DNA of 64,000 nt from Pyrenophora tritici-repentis (taxonomy: Eukaryota > Ascomycota > Dothideomycetes > Pleosporales > Pleosporaceae). The stretch is from assembly GCF_003171515.1 (NCBI RefSeq), contig NC_089393.1:434001-498000 (forward strand). The letters are read 5' to 3'. Made by a program: the position numbers and the translations under genes. A model generated the notes under the pieces. It was not told the DNA's origin. It ran no database searches and saw only the letters and a list, made by a program, of their open reading frames with translations. Numbering within the stretch: the first letter of the stretch is position 1; every line of letters begins with the position of its first letter. Positions 11,197 to 21,739 of the stretch are shown in pieces.

Positions 11197-12429
11197 ATGG
11201 TTACCCGAAAGCCCGGTACCCAGGCCCTCTCGATAAGAACTTCGCCTTCGTCCACTGCCTCGTCACCCACCGCCTCTGTCGCCGACTTTGACCACCGGGA
11301 ACTCAAGATGGCCATGAGTGACTGCCAGCCCCAGCCCCAGCCATTGTCCGTCTCCATACCGAAAAACATCCCGAGTCCCCATGGCCGCAAGCCCAACCTG
11401 TCCGAGATACTCAACAACACAGCACCTCCACCCTACACCCTCACCTCCTTCATGGCCTTCTTATCGCAGAACCACTGCCTCGAGAACCTGGAATTCACAA
11501 TGGACGCCTCGCGCTACCGCAAGCACTACTCCAAGATGGTCAACCGCCATCCCGGAAGCCCCATCTCGCCCCTCTCCGACGAGTGTGCATACGTTCTCAT
11601 GCTCTGGCGTCGTTTGATCGATGCCTACATTCGTGAGTCTGGTCCGCGCGAAGTGAGTTACCCTACCCTACCCCACCCCACCCCGTTCGTCTTGGCTCCT
11701 TACTAACAACAACCCCAGGTCAACCTTCCAGCCGAAGTCCGCGACAACCTGCTAAGCCTCTCTGAGTCTTACGTGCCGCCCCACCCATCGGCGCTTGAGA
11801 GCGCCGTGTCCAAGATCTACGAACTCATGGAAGAGAGTGTACTGGTCTCATTTCTCAACTCCGTTAGCCCACAGAGTGCCCACCCCACCATGAGCCACGA
11901 CAGTTACGCCGGCAGCAACATGTCCCGCTCGTCGACTCGCAGCTACGATGAACGCAGCGCCCGCCCATCACAGCCACCTGTACCCGCTAGCCAACGAGCC
12001 TCGGCACCCTCATCACTCGCCTCGGGCTTCATGCACTCGCGTCCCTTCTCCCACTCTCGATTCCACTCGCAACCCACCTCATCGGCTCAGCCGGCTCCTC
12101 GTGTTACCTCTGGCTATACCAGCGGTAGCGATGCCTTGACCGACGACTCCGGTAGCGCTAGCAGCCCGTCTGGCATGAGTGACCCGCTCACGCCCCCTGG
12201 TACCCCGCCCATGAGCGACTACCCCATGACCGATTTCCACCACGCCTACTACGAGAATGGCTCCCACAGTGGTACTCCCAGCCCCCGCAACAGCCGGGGC
12301 GATCACGGACTCGCCAGCGCTACCAGGGACTCATGGAAGCGTGTGAGCAGCAAGCTCTGGCCAAAGAAGAAGAGTGGCGGCCAGCTCCGCGACGACGAAC
12401 CCGGTGTTGTCGAGGGAGGCCTCTTCTAG
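11197..12429 (+). CDS. RGS-domain protein (regulator of G-protein signalling)
   Basis: RGS proteins accelerate GTP hydrolysis by G-alpha subunits and so damp heterotrimeric G-protein signalling in the cytoplasm or at the membrane. Two exons, 11197-11652 and 11719-12429, join in phase 0 (donor GTGAGT, branch TACTAAC at about 11700, acceptor CCCAG), giving 388 aa. The RGS core starts at about residue 68 with NLSEILNNTAPP, SFMAFLSQNHCLENLEFTMD and MLWRRLIDAYI. It continues across the intron to LMEESVLVSFLNS at about 225. The last ~155 residues are Ser/Pro-rich and disordered, with a basic end (WKRVSSKLWPKKKSG). The frame is open for a further 200 bp upstream without ATG, so a spliced upstream start cannot be excluded. 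No DEP or membrane domain is visible. Confidence 0.85.
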
Positions 12430-13701
12430 TTTACCTCGACACCCCACCCCCTTACACTACCATTTCTACGTTCAAAAGCAGACACGATTACGATGATGCA
12501 ATCAGAGCGACTTGCATCAATTACTATTGCATTATGGGCTGCATAAACCTTGGCGTCACTCGATTTCCACATCTACAAACCTCGGCATGCGAAGGCGCAA
12601 CTGGCTTACAACCCGGCGAGGTTGTTTTCGGCATTCTCAACTTCAACTATTAGACCTTTTTCCACTGGCGTTATCAAAAACCCCCTGACCATGCCTTCTA
12701 TATCCAATTCTGGAAGGTTGGGGGTAGGCGTTAATTTTTTCCTTTCCTTTACATCATCAAGAGCATATCATGAACGACTTGGGCGGGACAAACGGTTTTG
12801 ATTTTCCTTTATTATGTGTGTATCATTATCATCATGGCCTACTACTATTCTATTATTTTTCCTCTCGAGACGGGAGAGAGGGAAATGTGGCGCTTTGGAA
12901 CAAGTTATTCCTGGCTACTTGTTTCATAAGGAAATACGTTGGAGACGGGCGGATTGGAGTAGATACCAAGGAACGCGTCTTTCAGAAATGACGCTAGAAT
13001 TATGAAATCTCATGTGCGCCCTCGTCGGTCACAAACCTCTCAACAAATTGCTTTCCTAAAGAGCACTTCTTGCCTTGTGACATTTGCAACAACACCAACT
13101 AAGCTAGCTCCCTAGTTCTGACGGAAGAAGAAAATCCCTCTTACACGACCAATGATCCTGAAATCTTAATAGCATTTGTCATCTTTCCCTCTCTCCTCAG
13201 CCTTGACATATACCCAAAATACAGTCCAGCACACACACAACACACAACACACATACGTCGTCAAACCCCCTTCCACAGCCCCGGGACCAAGACCCTTACC
13301 TTCCAAGTACCCCGTCCGTTGTCCGAGAAGTCCGAACAGGCCGAACGACCGAGTCCACAGTATTGGGTCGTTCGCCGACCATGTTCTTCGCTGCAAGTAG
13401 AAAGCCCTTGCCCATTTACCCTGTGACCCTGTGAACCCCATGACCGCGATCTACATACATGTGTAAATGTAACGTCCCTTTTGCATAGTTGTCTACTTTT
13501 GTACATACATACGTGGTATTCGGCCGAGTAACACCGACGCGCGTGAGGCGCCTCCTCCCCCCGGAGATTTTAATCTGTGGCAAGGGAAGGAAGGGACACA
13601 CGGGCACAGGCACGGAGTGAACGGAGTGGGAAGCCGCAATGGATGGGGTAATCCCTTGATCCTTACCACACGACGGTTTCCCTACGGTCAAACATTTGCT
13701 T

Positions 13702-13729
13702 TGTGTGTGTGTGTGTGTGCATGTGTGTG
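13702..13729 (+). repeat. (TG)n dinucleotide repeat
   Basis: A TG run interrupted once by CA, in the gene-free region downstream of the RGS gene. Confidence 0.9.
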
Positions 13730-14601
13730 AGGAAAGGAGAGTCTGGCTAGTACGCTTAGCGCAGCTTGTTAGGGCTAACAATACGGAGATTGAGGGCTGG
13801 GCTTCGGCAGTTGGAATTAGAAGATTGTGTTTGTTGTATGTGTGTGTGCGGGTTATAGTCAATTTCGGATATGGTATAACCTTGAAGTAATCATAGTGAT
13901 ATTTGAGGCGTGATAATGGAGAAGGGGGGAAACCGCGAGTGGTGAGTCCGGCGTCTGGGGTTGAGAGGTGTGAGGTGGGGATTGTACTGGGTTACCTGGG
14001 TGTGGGGAGATGAGGTTCGAGAGTTTAGAGCCCGAAGGGGGCGAAGAAAGGGTCTGGCGGTAGGTTGTAAGAGTAGTTGGAACTAGGTTAGGTAGGGAAA
14101 GTTATGCTACCTACTATTCCACGGCCGTGTATGTATGCCATCTCTGCAAAGCCAAAGCCACATCTTGGGTTAGGGACAATGGGGCGGATATATTGCTCGT
14201 ATACACCGTATTCTCGCTATTCCTAGCTAACTTTGTGGCGTTGTACATACATCGGACCACCGATCATTTATAAAGACACGTGACGTTTTCGCATACAACA
14301 CTCAACACCACGTCCTTCATATGTACAAACCACCCCCGTATCGGCGCCTAAGCTCCTCGGCGACTTACCTGTTCCATCTGTATGTGCCATCACACCGATG
14401 GCGCTTCTCCATCGCTGACTAGAACCGCCGCGCTGGACCTGGGACAACATGGCGGCGCGGCGCTCGAACCTTCTTGCCCCAAAGTCCTGGGTTGGGTAGG
14501 ATACGCTAAGTAAGAGCAGCATCAGAAAACTAACCCCTTACTGCGGAATGGGTATGGGATGGGGGGTGGTATGTGCATGTTGGTTTGCTCCTGTCTTGTT
14601 A

Positions 14602-14626
14602 CTGCTGTTGCTGCTGCTGCTGCTGC
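14602..14626 (+). repeat. (CTG)n trinucleotide repeat
   Basis: A short CTG run with one TTG interruption; it would encode poly-Gln on the opposite strand, but no supporting gene is visible there. Confidence 0.85.
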
Positions 14627-15826
14627 GCTGCAGGGAAGCGAGATCCGAGATACGTGGGTTGGTTGGTTGGTAAGCTCAGGCGCCGGAAGAAGAGGTTCGT
14701 GTTTTACGAGCATGTAGGTAAGCCTTTCCTGTCAGAGAGGGGAAATGATCGTCGTACGTTTTCGGCCTTGTTGTTCCTCATACACGTGGCTGAGACTCGG
14801 AAAAAGCGTCTGAGACTCATCATCAACCAGCGTCATCGTCACTATCATCACCAGCAATTCTTATGATGATCAGACTTGGAACCAAACTTTACCGTTTTAT
14901 TTCCAACCTCTACATCTCCACACATGACATGTAGATTTCCTTTTTGGGAGGTTTGTATCAAGATAAGAGGACTAGGTCATGCTCGTTTTTGCGTCACGCG
15001 CGGTCTTGGCTAAAGCTACCCAGTGTTTGAATAGTGTTCCGAGAGGTGGCTATACTATAGTTTGAGGCTATGAGGTTCAAAGTCGTTGGACGTTACTGAC
15101 TTACTACAATCGGCATTGCACACATCCGTGGATTATAGCATGTGTGGCTTGGCCCGATTTCTTTCCTTTTTTAGTTTGGCATGTAAAACATATAGTTAGT
15201 TGGTTTAAGAGACGTGTATAGCAGATGCTGACTATGATGCTAGGCTTGGCTGTGTCTCTGTTGAGACGAGGCTGATGTGTGTTGTTCATGCGGGTAAAGG
15301 CGAGTTTCCGCAACTCGTTTCAGAGAGAAACGGGGGTCGATTTTGAATTCACAAGCACGCCGTGTTTCAAGGTTTTATTTTGGCTGGTCGAGAGTTGTCG
15401 AAATCCTGGGGTTCAAGATGAATTGTGTGGCGATGGAGCATTCCAGGGTTGGCCTGTTGGACAAGCAACATGTACACCTGGGCGAATCGACACGGCGCTC
15501 CATCAGCACACATGTTACGACATTTCCGACATTTCCGCACGCAAAACAGTCAAGACTTACCATGATGTGAGAGGGGTGGAACCTGGCGCGCAAAACAAAG
15601 TCCACGTGCTCACGTGCTCCCAAACCTCCTTTGTTACTTTCAAATGCAGCACCACAATCACCCTCACATCACCTTCAAATCACACCACAAGCTAGCAAAA
15701 CTCGCAAACCCACCTATCCCCTAATCATTATTCCCGCTCTTGGCCAGGAACACTACTCCCCCTCTTTCCCAATCAAGCCTTCCGGCTCACATACTCGGAC
15801 CCGCCTCCCCGACAGCCAACTGCAAC

Positions 15827-15914
15827 ATGCATCCACCGAGCGCCGACGCCGTCCCTCAATCTACCAGCAGTAACCCAGGTCCGCCTGTACACCAAAAAGG
15901 CGCAAGCAAGACCA
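15827..15914 (+). CDS. Possible orphan first exon
   Basis: A 29-codon open stretch starting at ATG 15827 (residues MHPPSADAVPQSTSSNPGPP, then VHQKGASKT) ends at a reasonable donor, AG|GTAAAA. Composition resembles a disordered fungal N-terminus, and the preceding ~200 bp are CA/pyrimidine-rich like a promoter leader. A possible acceptor (TTTTTAG near 16165) would add only about 13 codons before a stop, and no domain-bearing exon follows. Weak evidence; it may be chance. Confidence 0.2.
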
Positions 15915-16963
15915 GGTAAAAGCAGCCGATGTACGGTACTTGCCGGGCATCGATTCAGCGATGCGTGATGATTGCGTCTAGCGAAAAACAGGGAGGTGTA
16001 AATAGTAGCGGGCTCGGTCATGCGTGATTCGTTAGGAAGCTGGCGGCACCGCTATGTCCTCATTTCGTTATCAATGCTCCGCTGCTCTCGGATGCACGTG
16101 GTAAGCACGGCGGAAGCGCTGGGAAAAGAGGCATGAGCTTTGCTATTGTGTGTAACCTTTTTAGCGAAGATTCTCGGAAGACCAGACGGGCGTACGACGA
16201 CTAATTCTTCTTTCCCTGGCACGCAAGGTTTAGTATTACACGACATGTGGTTTCTTTTTTTTTCTCTCTTACTACTTGCATCATCTACCCCCGTTGGTAT
16301 TACCATTACTACGACTTGTATAACTGATCAGCACACACTCACACGACATTTCTCCTGTGATACCACATCAAATAGCCCACAAAAGTGGCAACCCTTCTCG
16401 AAGCCTTCTAGAAGATTTCCCGCAATCGCTGATTGCAAGGCGAGATAAGCTATGACGTCGCCACTCTTAATTCTGCCGATCAATCTCACCTTTACAATCG
16501 CACAAAACGCCCAAATTTGCTAATCGCAGTGTCTACCATTTCCACAGCTGACCCTCATCTTATTGTGCACTGCCCCAATTCCCCCAATTGGAGAAGAGTT
16601 GCGGAGAAAAAGAAAAGGCCAAGGGGCTTGGGGATTGAGAGGAGACGGAGAAGGAGAGAGAAAGTTTGACCCCGCACGCGCACAGCACACAGTCTAGAGG
16701 GCGCAGCTGAACAGCAACGTCCAGTGCACGCGCGCGCTCAATGCGCGCCGTCTATCATCATGATGGAACCAAGCGACATTAGCACATATATCTTTCTGGC
16801 CCAGCGCAGCCAATCGAAGATTAATCGAAGGCGGGTATCATGAACCAAAGCTCAAAGTTGAGTTTGTAGGAGCGATAGGTATTTCCGCTCCCCGGCTGCA
16901 GTAGCCCATTCGGTCACATGTTCATGTCGCCCTTGAGCCAACCACAAGCTCAGCGTGCGGCGG

Positions 16964-16977
16964 CCCCCCCCCCCCCC
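16964..16977 (+). repeat. Homopolymer C14
   Basis: Fourteen consecutive C followed by T/C. Such runs are prone to assembly length errors, but no gene crosses it. Confidence 0.95.
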
Positions 16978-19621
16978 TCCCCTTTTTAGTTTTCTCTTAG
17001 CCTCCCCACGGCCACAGCAGAAAGAGGGAAGGAAGCACAAAAGCAGCGCGGCATGATCGTCGCCTGCCCCTTGAGGCAAAGATAGGCTGCAAGAGCTGGC
17101 GCTGGGATTTAGGGTGCCCGCGGGATTTTTGTGTAAAGCAGCGTGCAGCTGATCGGCGGCATCAACGACGATGGCGATTTGAAGCGGCGGGTCGCGGAGG
17201 GAGGGAGAGGGGGGAGACCAGTGAAGGCACTAGAGGACAACTGCCGTTGAAGCAGGTGCGGGAATATGGGCTGCTTACCTAGTTGCTGATCGTCTTCGGG
17301 TTGTGACTTGATGATCTCGAGAGCCTTGCAAACTGCATCGTCATGTCCGTTTGCGATCGGTGCTGTGTGGCTGGTGGAGGAGAAGCGTCCGCTCCCCGAG
17401 CGTCGCGAGCATCACTTCTCGAGTTGGGTAAAGATGAGCAGTGCGCAAGTCAGCGCAAAACCGGCCACGTTTGCTTGCCACTGTATGAATAGAGTCGTCT
17501 TAATCCATATCCTGGACTATATCACAATTCTTCTTTTGCTTACTGTTGGGTTGGTGAATTGGGTAAATTGTAACATCGGTGTGTTTAACAACTTTTAATA
17601 TGCGCTGAGATCTCTCAGGCCGCCCGGCAAACATTCCAGATCATCACCCCAGCGCGTGCAGCTGCCTCGTCTACCACTACTGTTTGCAAATCCCCCGCTT
17701 ACGGTGCTTCACGGTATGATGATTGGTATGGCGTACGTATGGCGCTTCGACGCAAGCCCTGTGGCCAAGTAAATGAATGATTGTAATCTCACCGAACACG
17801 CACGCCTCATGGCTGGCTGTGCAGATACACAATCAACAACCACAGCTTACTTCGCGCGCGTCCTGACGCAGCAAAGCGGCGCGTTACACGGCGCAAGCGT
17901 GCCAAACTGCGCCGCATCTCTTGAAATCTTGGATCGCATAAGCAATACGGCTTGATGGTGGTGAGACGGACATGCCATGCTGGACGACTCGGACGTCCAA
18001 AGGCAAGATCCTTCGACTCTCGTGTTGGGCACCGTATCGCGGCGCAAAATGCCTGCGCATTGCGCAATACGAGACGGCTGAGTTGCCACGAGATAGAGAG
18101 CATGTACGAGATGTGGACAGAAAGCTTACCCACTCTGCCTAGGCACGTGTGAAAGCTGAGGTGAAACCGAACGCCACAAAAGCTCCGACAGCGTCTGACA
18201 ACGACCACGACCACAATGGAAGATCGGTACACTCTTCTTCAACGTCACGATACAACATCAGCTCCACATCCAAAGTGCACAGACGTGCTGCCCCCCGCGG
18301 GCGGCATAACCCCCCTGTCCCATTCCCTCGCTCCGCCATTACCGATCAGGAGAAGAAAACGTAGCATCCACGGGTCTAGGCGGCCGCTCCAACAATCATG
18401 CTTTAATCTAGACGCTCATCTAAATTCAACCTACTGTTACCGGGGACACTGGCTTGAACATGCATATTATATCCCAGGCTGTACAGCAAAGCAACCAGGA
18501 CAATACCTATTCCAATCCCGCGGTAAGAAATAGATGAAGAGCTTGTGAAAATATGAGCGAGTTTCATTACTACGATTATGATTATTCTGATCAAGAGGGT
18601 TGCATTGCGCCTCTGGTTTAGGAAGGTAAACAGAGAAAGGGATTTCTTTCCAGTGGGACGGGACATGAAGAATCGTTAGTGCCATCGGTAACCATGCGTC
18701 AAGATCGCAGCAAACCGTAACCTTACGACATTGTGCCTTGATCGTTTGAAGAACCCAGGTTTGACCAAACAATACCAGTAGCCAAGAAACTTGGGTGTGG
18801 ATGAATCGTGATCTGATGGACGGGTGTGGGCGGTACTAAGCTGACGACCATGTGTTTATATTGGCCCTACTGTACGGTATTCGGCCTTAGTTCGGCTGCA
18901 TCTTGCGGAGGCTTACCTGACAAGATCTACGCGCAAGTTTATCGATCTTCCTCGTTTACAGCCGACGCGTAGCAGCCGAGTGGGACAAGTCCAACAAGCA
19001 GCGGATCATCGGCTGTAGTGAACACCATTAAACTCCATCGCTCGATACAATCGCCCAAGCCGTATGCGCCTTGCTAAGTATGACACAAGAAAAAATTACA
19101 AGGAAATAGATGAGGCGCTGTAGCGAAGCACACCCACAGACGTCCATGTAGGACTCTGCATATACCCGGTACGCGATCGTACTGGAGTCGGGGTACGTCA
19201 TCCACCGCGAGATTCCATCGACTCGGCCGTATACCGTATCCGGTACTACACCAGGCCAGCTCTGGCATGTGCCTGGATCGCAACGGTCGTGAGCGTATCT
19301 GGACTACAGCCGCTCTGCCAAGCGTCGATATCCGAGCTTACATGTAAAGATGCGGCGTAGTTGGTCCACGTGAAGAAGCATAAGCAGATGAGTGAAAGGA
19401 TGCAAGCGACCTGCGGAGTGGGTGCAAGGATTTTCGAACCAGGCCCTTGCATCTAATGAAGATTGAATTTACAGCCAAGGTTGAGCCACGGGCCGGCTTT
19501 ACGGGCTTGATAAAAGCAGCGATTGCGGTGCTGACGGGCAGCGGATAATGGGAAAGCGCTGCCCGTCCAAGACGGGGACGTGCTCAAGATAGTAAGGTGT
19601 TGTCATCTCGGACCGCAAGTA

Positions 19622-20746
19622 TTATAGAAACGTATTACCAGCTATTGGGCTGGCCCATCTGCCTTTCTTTGCTGCTCTCATTTCGGCATACAGAGCTGGA
19701 TTGATGCCTTTCTTCCGGCACTTCTTGATCTCGGCTTCGGTCAGCGTGCTCGTGTCGAAGTCGCTCGCGCTCCATTTGCTGCTTCCACTGGATTTCGATC
19801 CGGACCGGCTCCTCTCAGCGTTGTCCAATATAGACCGGAGGGAACGTTCTTCTGGTAGAATTCCGTGCATATCTGGGACCGAAGTTGTTGATCCTGAAAG
19901 AGTCGAAGGGCGTGAGGTCTGGCCAATCGAGGTTGCTTTCTCGATGATTAGGCGATTAGGACTTAGTGACTGGTCTTGCGCCTTGTCCGTCAACTTGCGA
20001 GGCATCATCTTCCTAAAAAGCGACTGTGGGGTATGATGGTCGAGGCTCGCATATCCCAGAGGTGTTTCTACCGGCGTACACGTTCGTCGCGAGCTTCCGC
20101 TCGATGAGTGTATCGACGAAGACTTGGAGGTGATACTTGGCGTAGGATTGGACGGCGCATAATCTTCGGAAGTAAACCAGTCCGGGGATGGAGCCTCAAC
20201 GTCAGGTGGATCGTGGCCATAATCACTTCGGTCGTCCTCAGCTACCGTCGTTACCGAGTTGATGGTTTCCAATGAGGTTTGTCTTCGAAGATGTGGCGGC
20301 AATCTCTTGATGTTGTTTATCTCTCTCTTGTTATTCCGATATGAGATGAGTCCACGCGGGTGTCGTCGTGTGATTGACGGTTGGACTGGAGGAGCTGGAT
20401 CAGGTGACGGTACACGCTGAGGTTGAGGTTCAGGTGGTCGAAACGGAAGAGAGAACTTCCGCGTAGGAGGCGTTTCCGGCGGCGTGTCCACTGGATGCGA
20501 TTGGAGTGGGTTGAAGCTAAATGTGGAACTTGAACGAGATGTAGGCCTTCTGTCTTGTTCGCCATCGCCATTGATTGAAGCAGATCGACTCCGCGCTATT
20601 GGCGGTGGGGCTGCTTCGTCTAGTTCTTCGTCAGAATCGTCAAAAACAAACGTCCGATGATCCCTGTGCTGCTTCTGCGCTTCGAGGGCGGCTCGGGGCG
20701 AGCGGCGGATGGCAGGTGGAACGGCGTCGTCGTCGTCAAAGTCCAT
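19622..20746 (-). CDS. Disordered fungal protein with conserved basic C-terminus
   Basis: Function not recognised. From the chosen start (MDFDDDDAVPP at 20746) the protein is 374 aa. An upstream Met in the same frame lies at 20785, right after an acceptor-like TTTTTCTAG, and the frame itself extends to 20875, so the 5' end is unsure. The protein is almost wholly low-complexity: an acidic N-terminus, many Ser/Thr-Pro sites (TPPETPPTRKFSLPF), and a basic RGLISYRNNKREINNIKRLPP segment in the middle. The end forms a compact patch, LTEAEIKKCRKKGINPALYA then EMRAAKKGRWASPIAGNTFL, that looks like a short conserved motif. No TM, signal peptide or enzyme motif. The composition suggests a phosphorylated scaffold or regulator, but that is speculation. 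Confidence 0.72.
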   Translation of the reverse strand: MDFDDDDAVPPAIRRSPRAALEAQKQHRDHRTFVFDDSDEELDEAAPPPIARSRSASINGDGEQDRRPTSRSSSTFSFNPLQSHPVDTPPETPPTRKFSLPFRPPEPQPQRVPSPDPAPPVQPSITRRHPRGLISYRNNKREINNIKRLPPHLRRQTSLETINSVTTVAEDDRSDYGHDPPDVEAPSPDWFTSEDYAPSNPTPSITSKSSSIHSSSGSSRRTCTPVETPLGYASLDHHTPQSLFRKMMPRKLTDKAQDQSLSPNRLIIEKATSIGQTSRPSTLSGSTTSVPDMHGILPEERSLRSILDNAERSRSGSKSSGSSKWSASDFDTSTLTEAEIKKCRKKGINPALYAEMRAAKKGRWASPIAGNTFL

Positions 20747-20875
20747 TGCAGCGCTTATGTGAGGATGTAGAGGTCGTAGTAGCATCGCATCTAGAAAAAG
20801 AAAAACCAAGGTGAAAAACCCCGAACTGTAGCTTTGGTGTCGGGCCCGCTCAACCACCCAAGGAACAGCAATCAT

Positions 20876-21739
20876 GACGCAGCCGGACCTGCCAGAACCC
20901 CATGGCGTTGCTAGCGTGACTTGGAAACATGGCTGTACCTTGCATATAGTTCACGGCGAGGTGCACCTGAAGCCTAGATCTGAACTGGTATTGTGGTCTA
21001 GCGCGGGAACGGTGCAAGTCATGTTAGCAGTCATCTACTTGACTTTGTGTAAGTTGAACTGAAGATGGATGGATTGTGTACAGGGTGCACGAGAGAAGGT
21101 AATAGTGACGATGGAGGCTGGTTGGGCTCTGTCTATTACGCGGGTGGCTAAGGCATCGGCGGTTTTGGGGCCGTTGCAGACTGGCCAACGGTCGAGACAG
21201 CCGTAGGTAGACGCCATAACGGAACGGATATGAATCCTGGTCATTATTCGAGGTGACTAATATGATACATGTGTACAACAGCATTCATATTTGTCTCTAT
21301 AAACGCTGTAGTAGATACGTAGGCGCGTCCGGTATCCTGCTATGAGAGGAGGATTGGAGGGGTGAGAAGGTCACGTGCGCGAGACCAAGCCGAGTTTCCA
21401 CGGGTGCTCTGTGTACTCCGGGTGTCCAACGAAGCAGACCCGATGCTGTTGGGTGTTTCAAGCGAGCAAGGCGTGTCAGAAGGCAGTGGGAGCATGGATT
21501 GTGGCTCGCAGTAGTTCCAAGATGATGTTTCGAGGCGGGACGGTCGGGACCTGACAGGCCGCAACGAGGCTAGGACCCGAAGCAGACTAGCGGCATCTGC
21601 ACCCAACACCTGTAACGAAGTGCAGCAGACGCTCCTTACTTGGTTGAAGTTCACCGTCGCTGTCCACGCGAACAGCATGTATGCGACAATAACATCCGAC
21701 AAGACCGAACCGCTGCGCTCATAACGTGCCCCGCTCGCC
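20876..21739. other. Shared upstream region, divergent pair
   Basis: About 0.9 kb between the disordered-protein gene (-) and SOG2 (+), probably carrying both promoters. Frames seen here are antisense or short and lack domains. Confidence 0.5.

Larger units (their letters stand above)
12430..19621. other. 7.2-kb region without a convincing gene
   Basis: No open frame here shows domain motifs or fungal coding character. Simple repeats are (TG)n at 13702-13729, (CTG)n at 14602-14626 and a 14-base C run at 16964-16977. 12430-12700 is probably the RGS 3' UTR. A possible isolated first exon at 15827 is listed separately. I recognise no tRNA, rRNA or transposon ends. It may hold long non-coding transcripts, regulatory DNA or a gene split into very short exons. 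Confidence 0.4.

Noticed and set aside
14268..14522. Minus-strand frame ending at a fine AG|GTAAGT donor
   Set aside because: No downstream exon keeps a sensible frame and no motif is visible; donor-like sequence alone is not enough.
19420..19452. TTCGAACC sequence resembling a tRNA T-arm (minus strand)
   Set aside because: Flanking bases do not form a 5-bp T-stem, and no D-arm or anticodon arm fits upstream.
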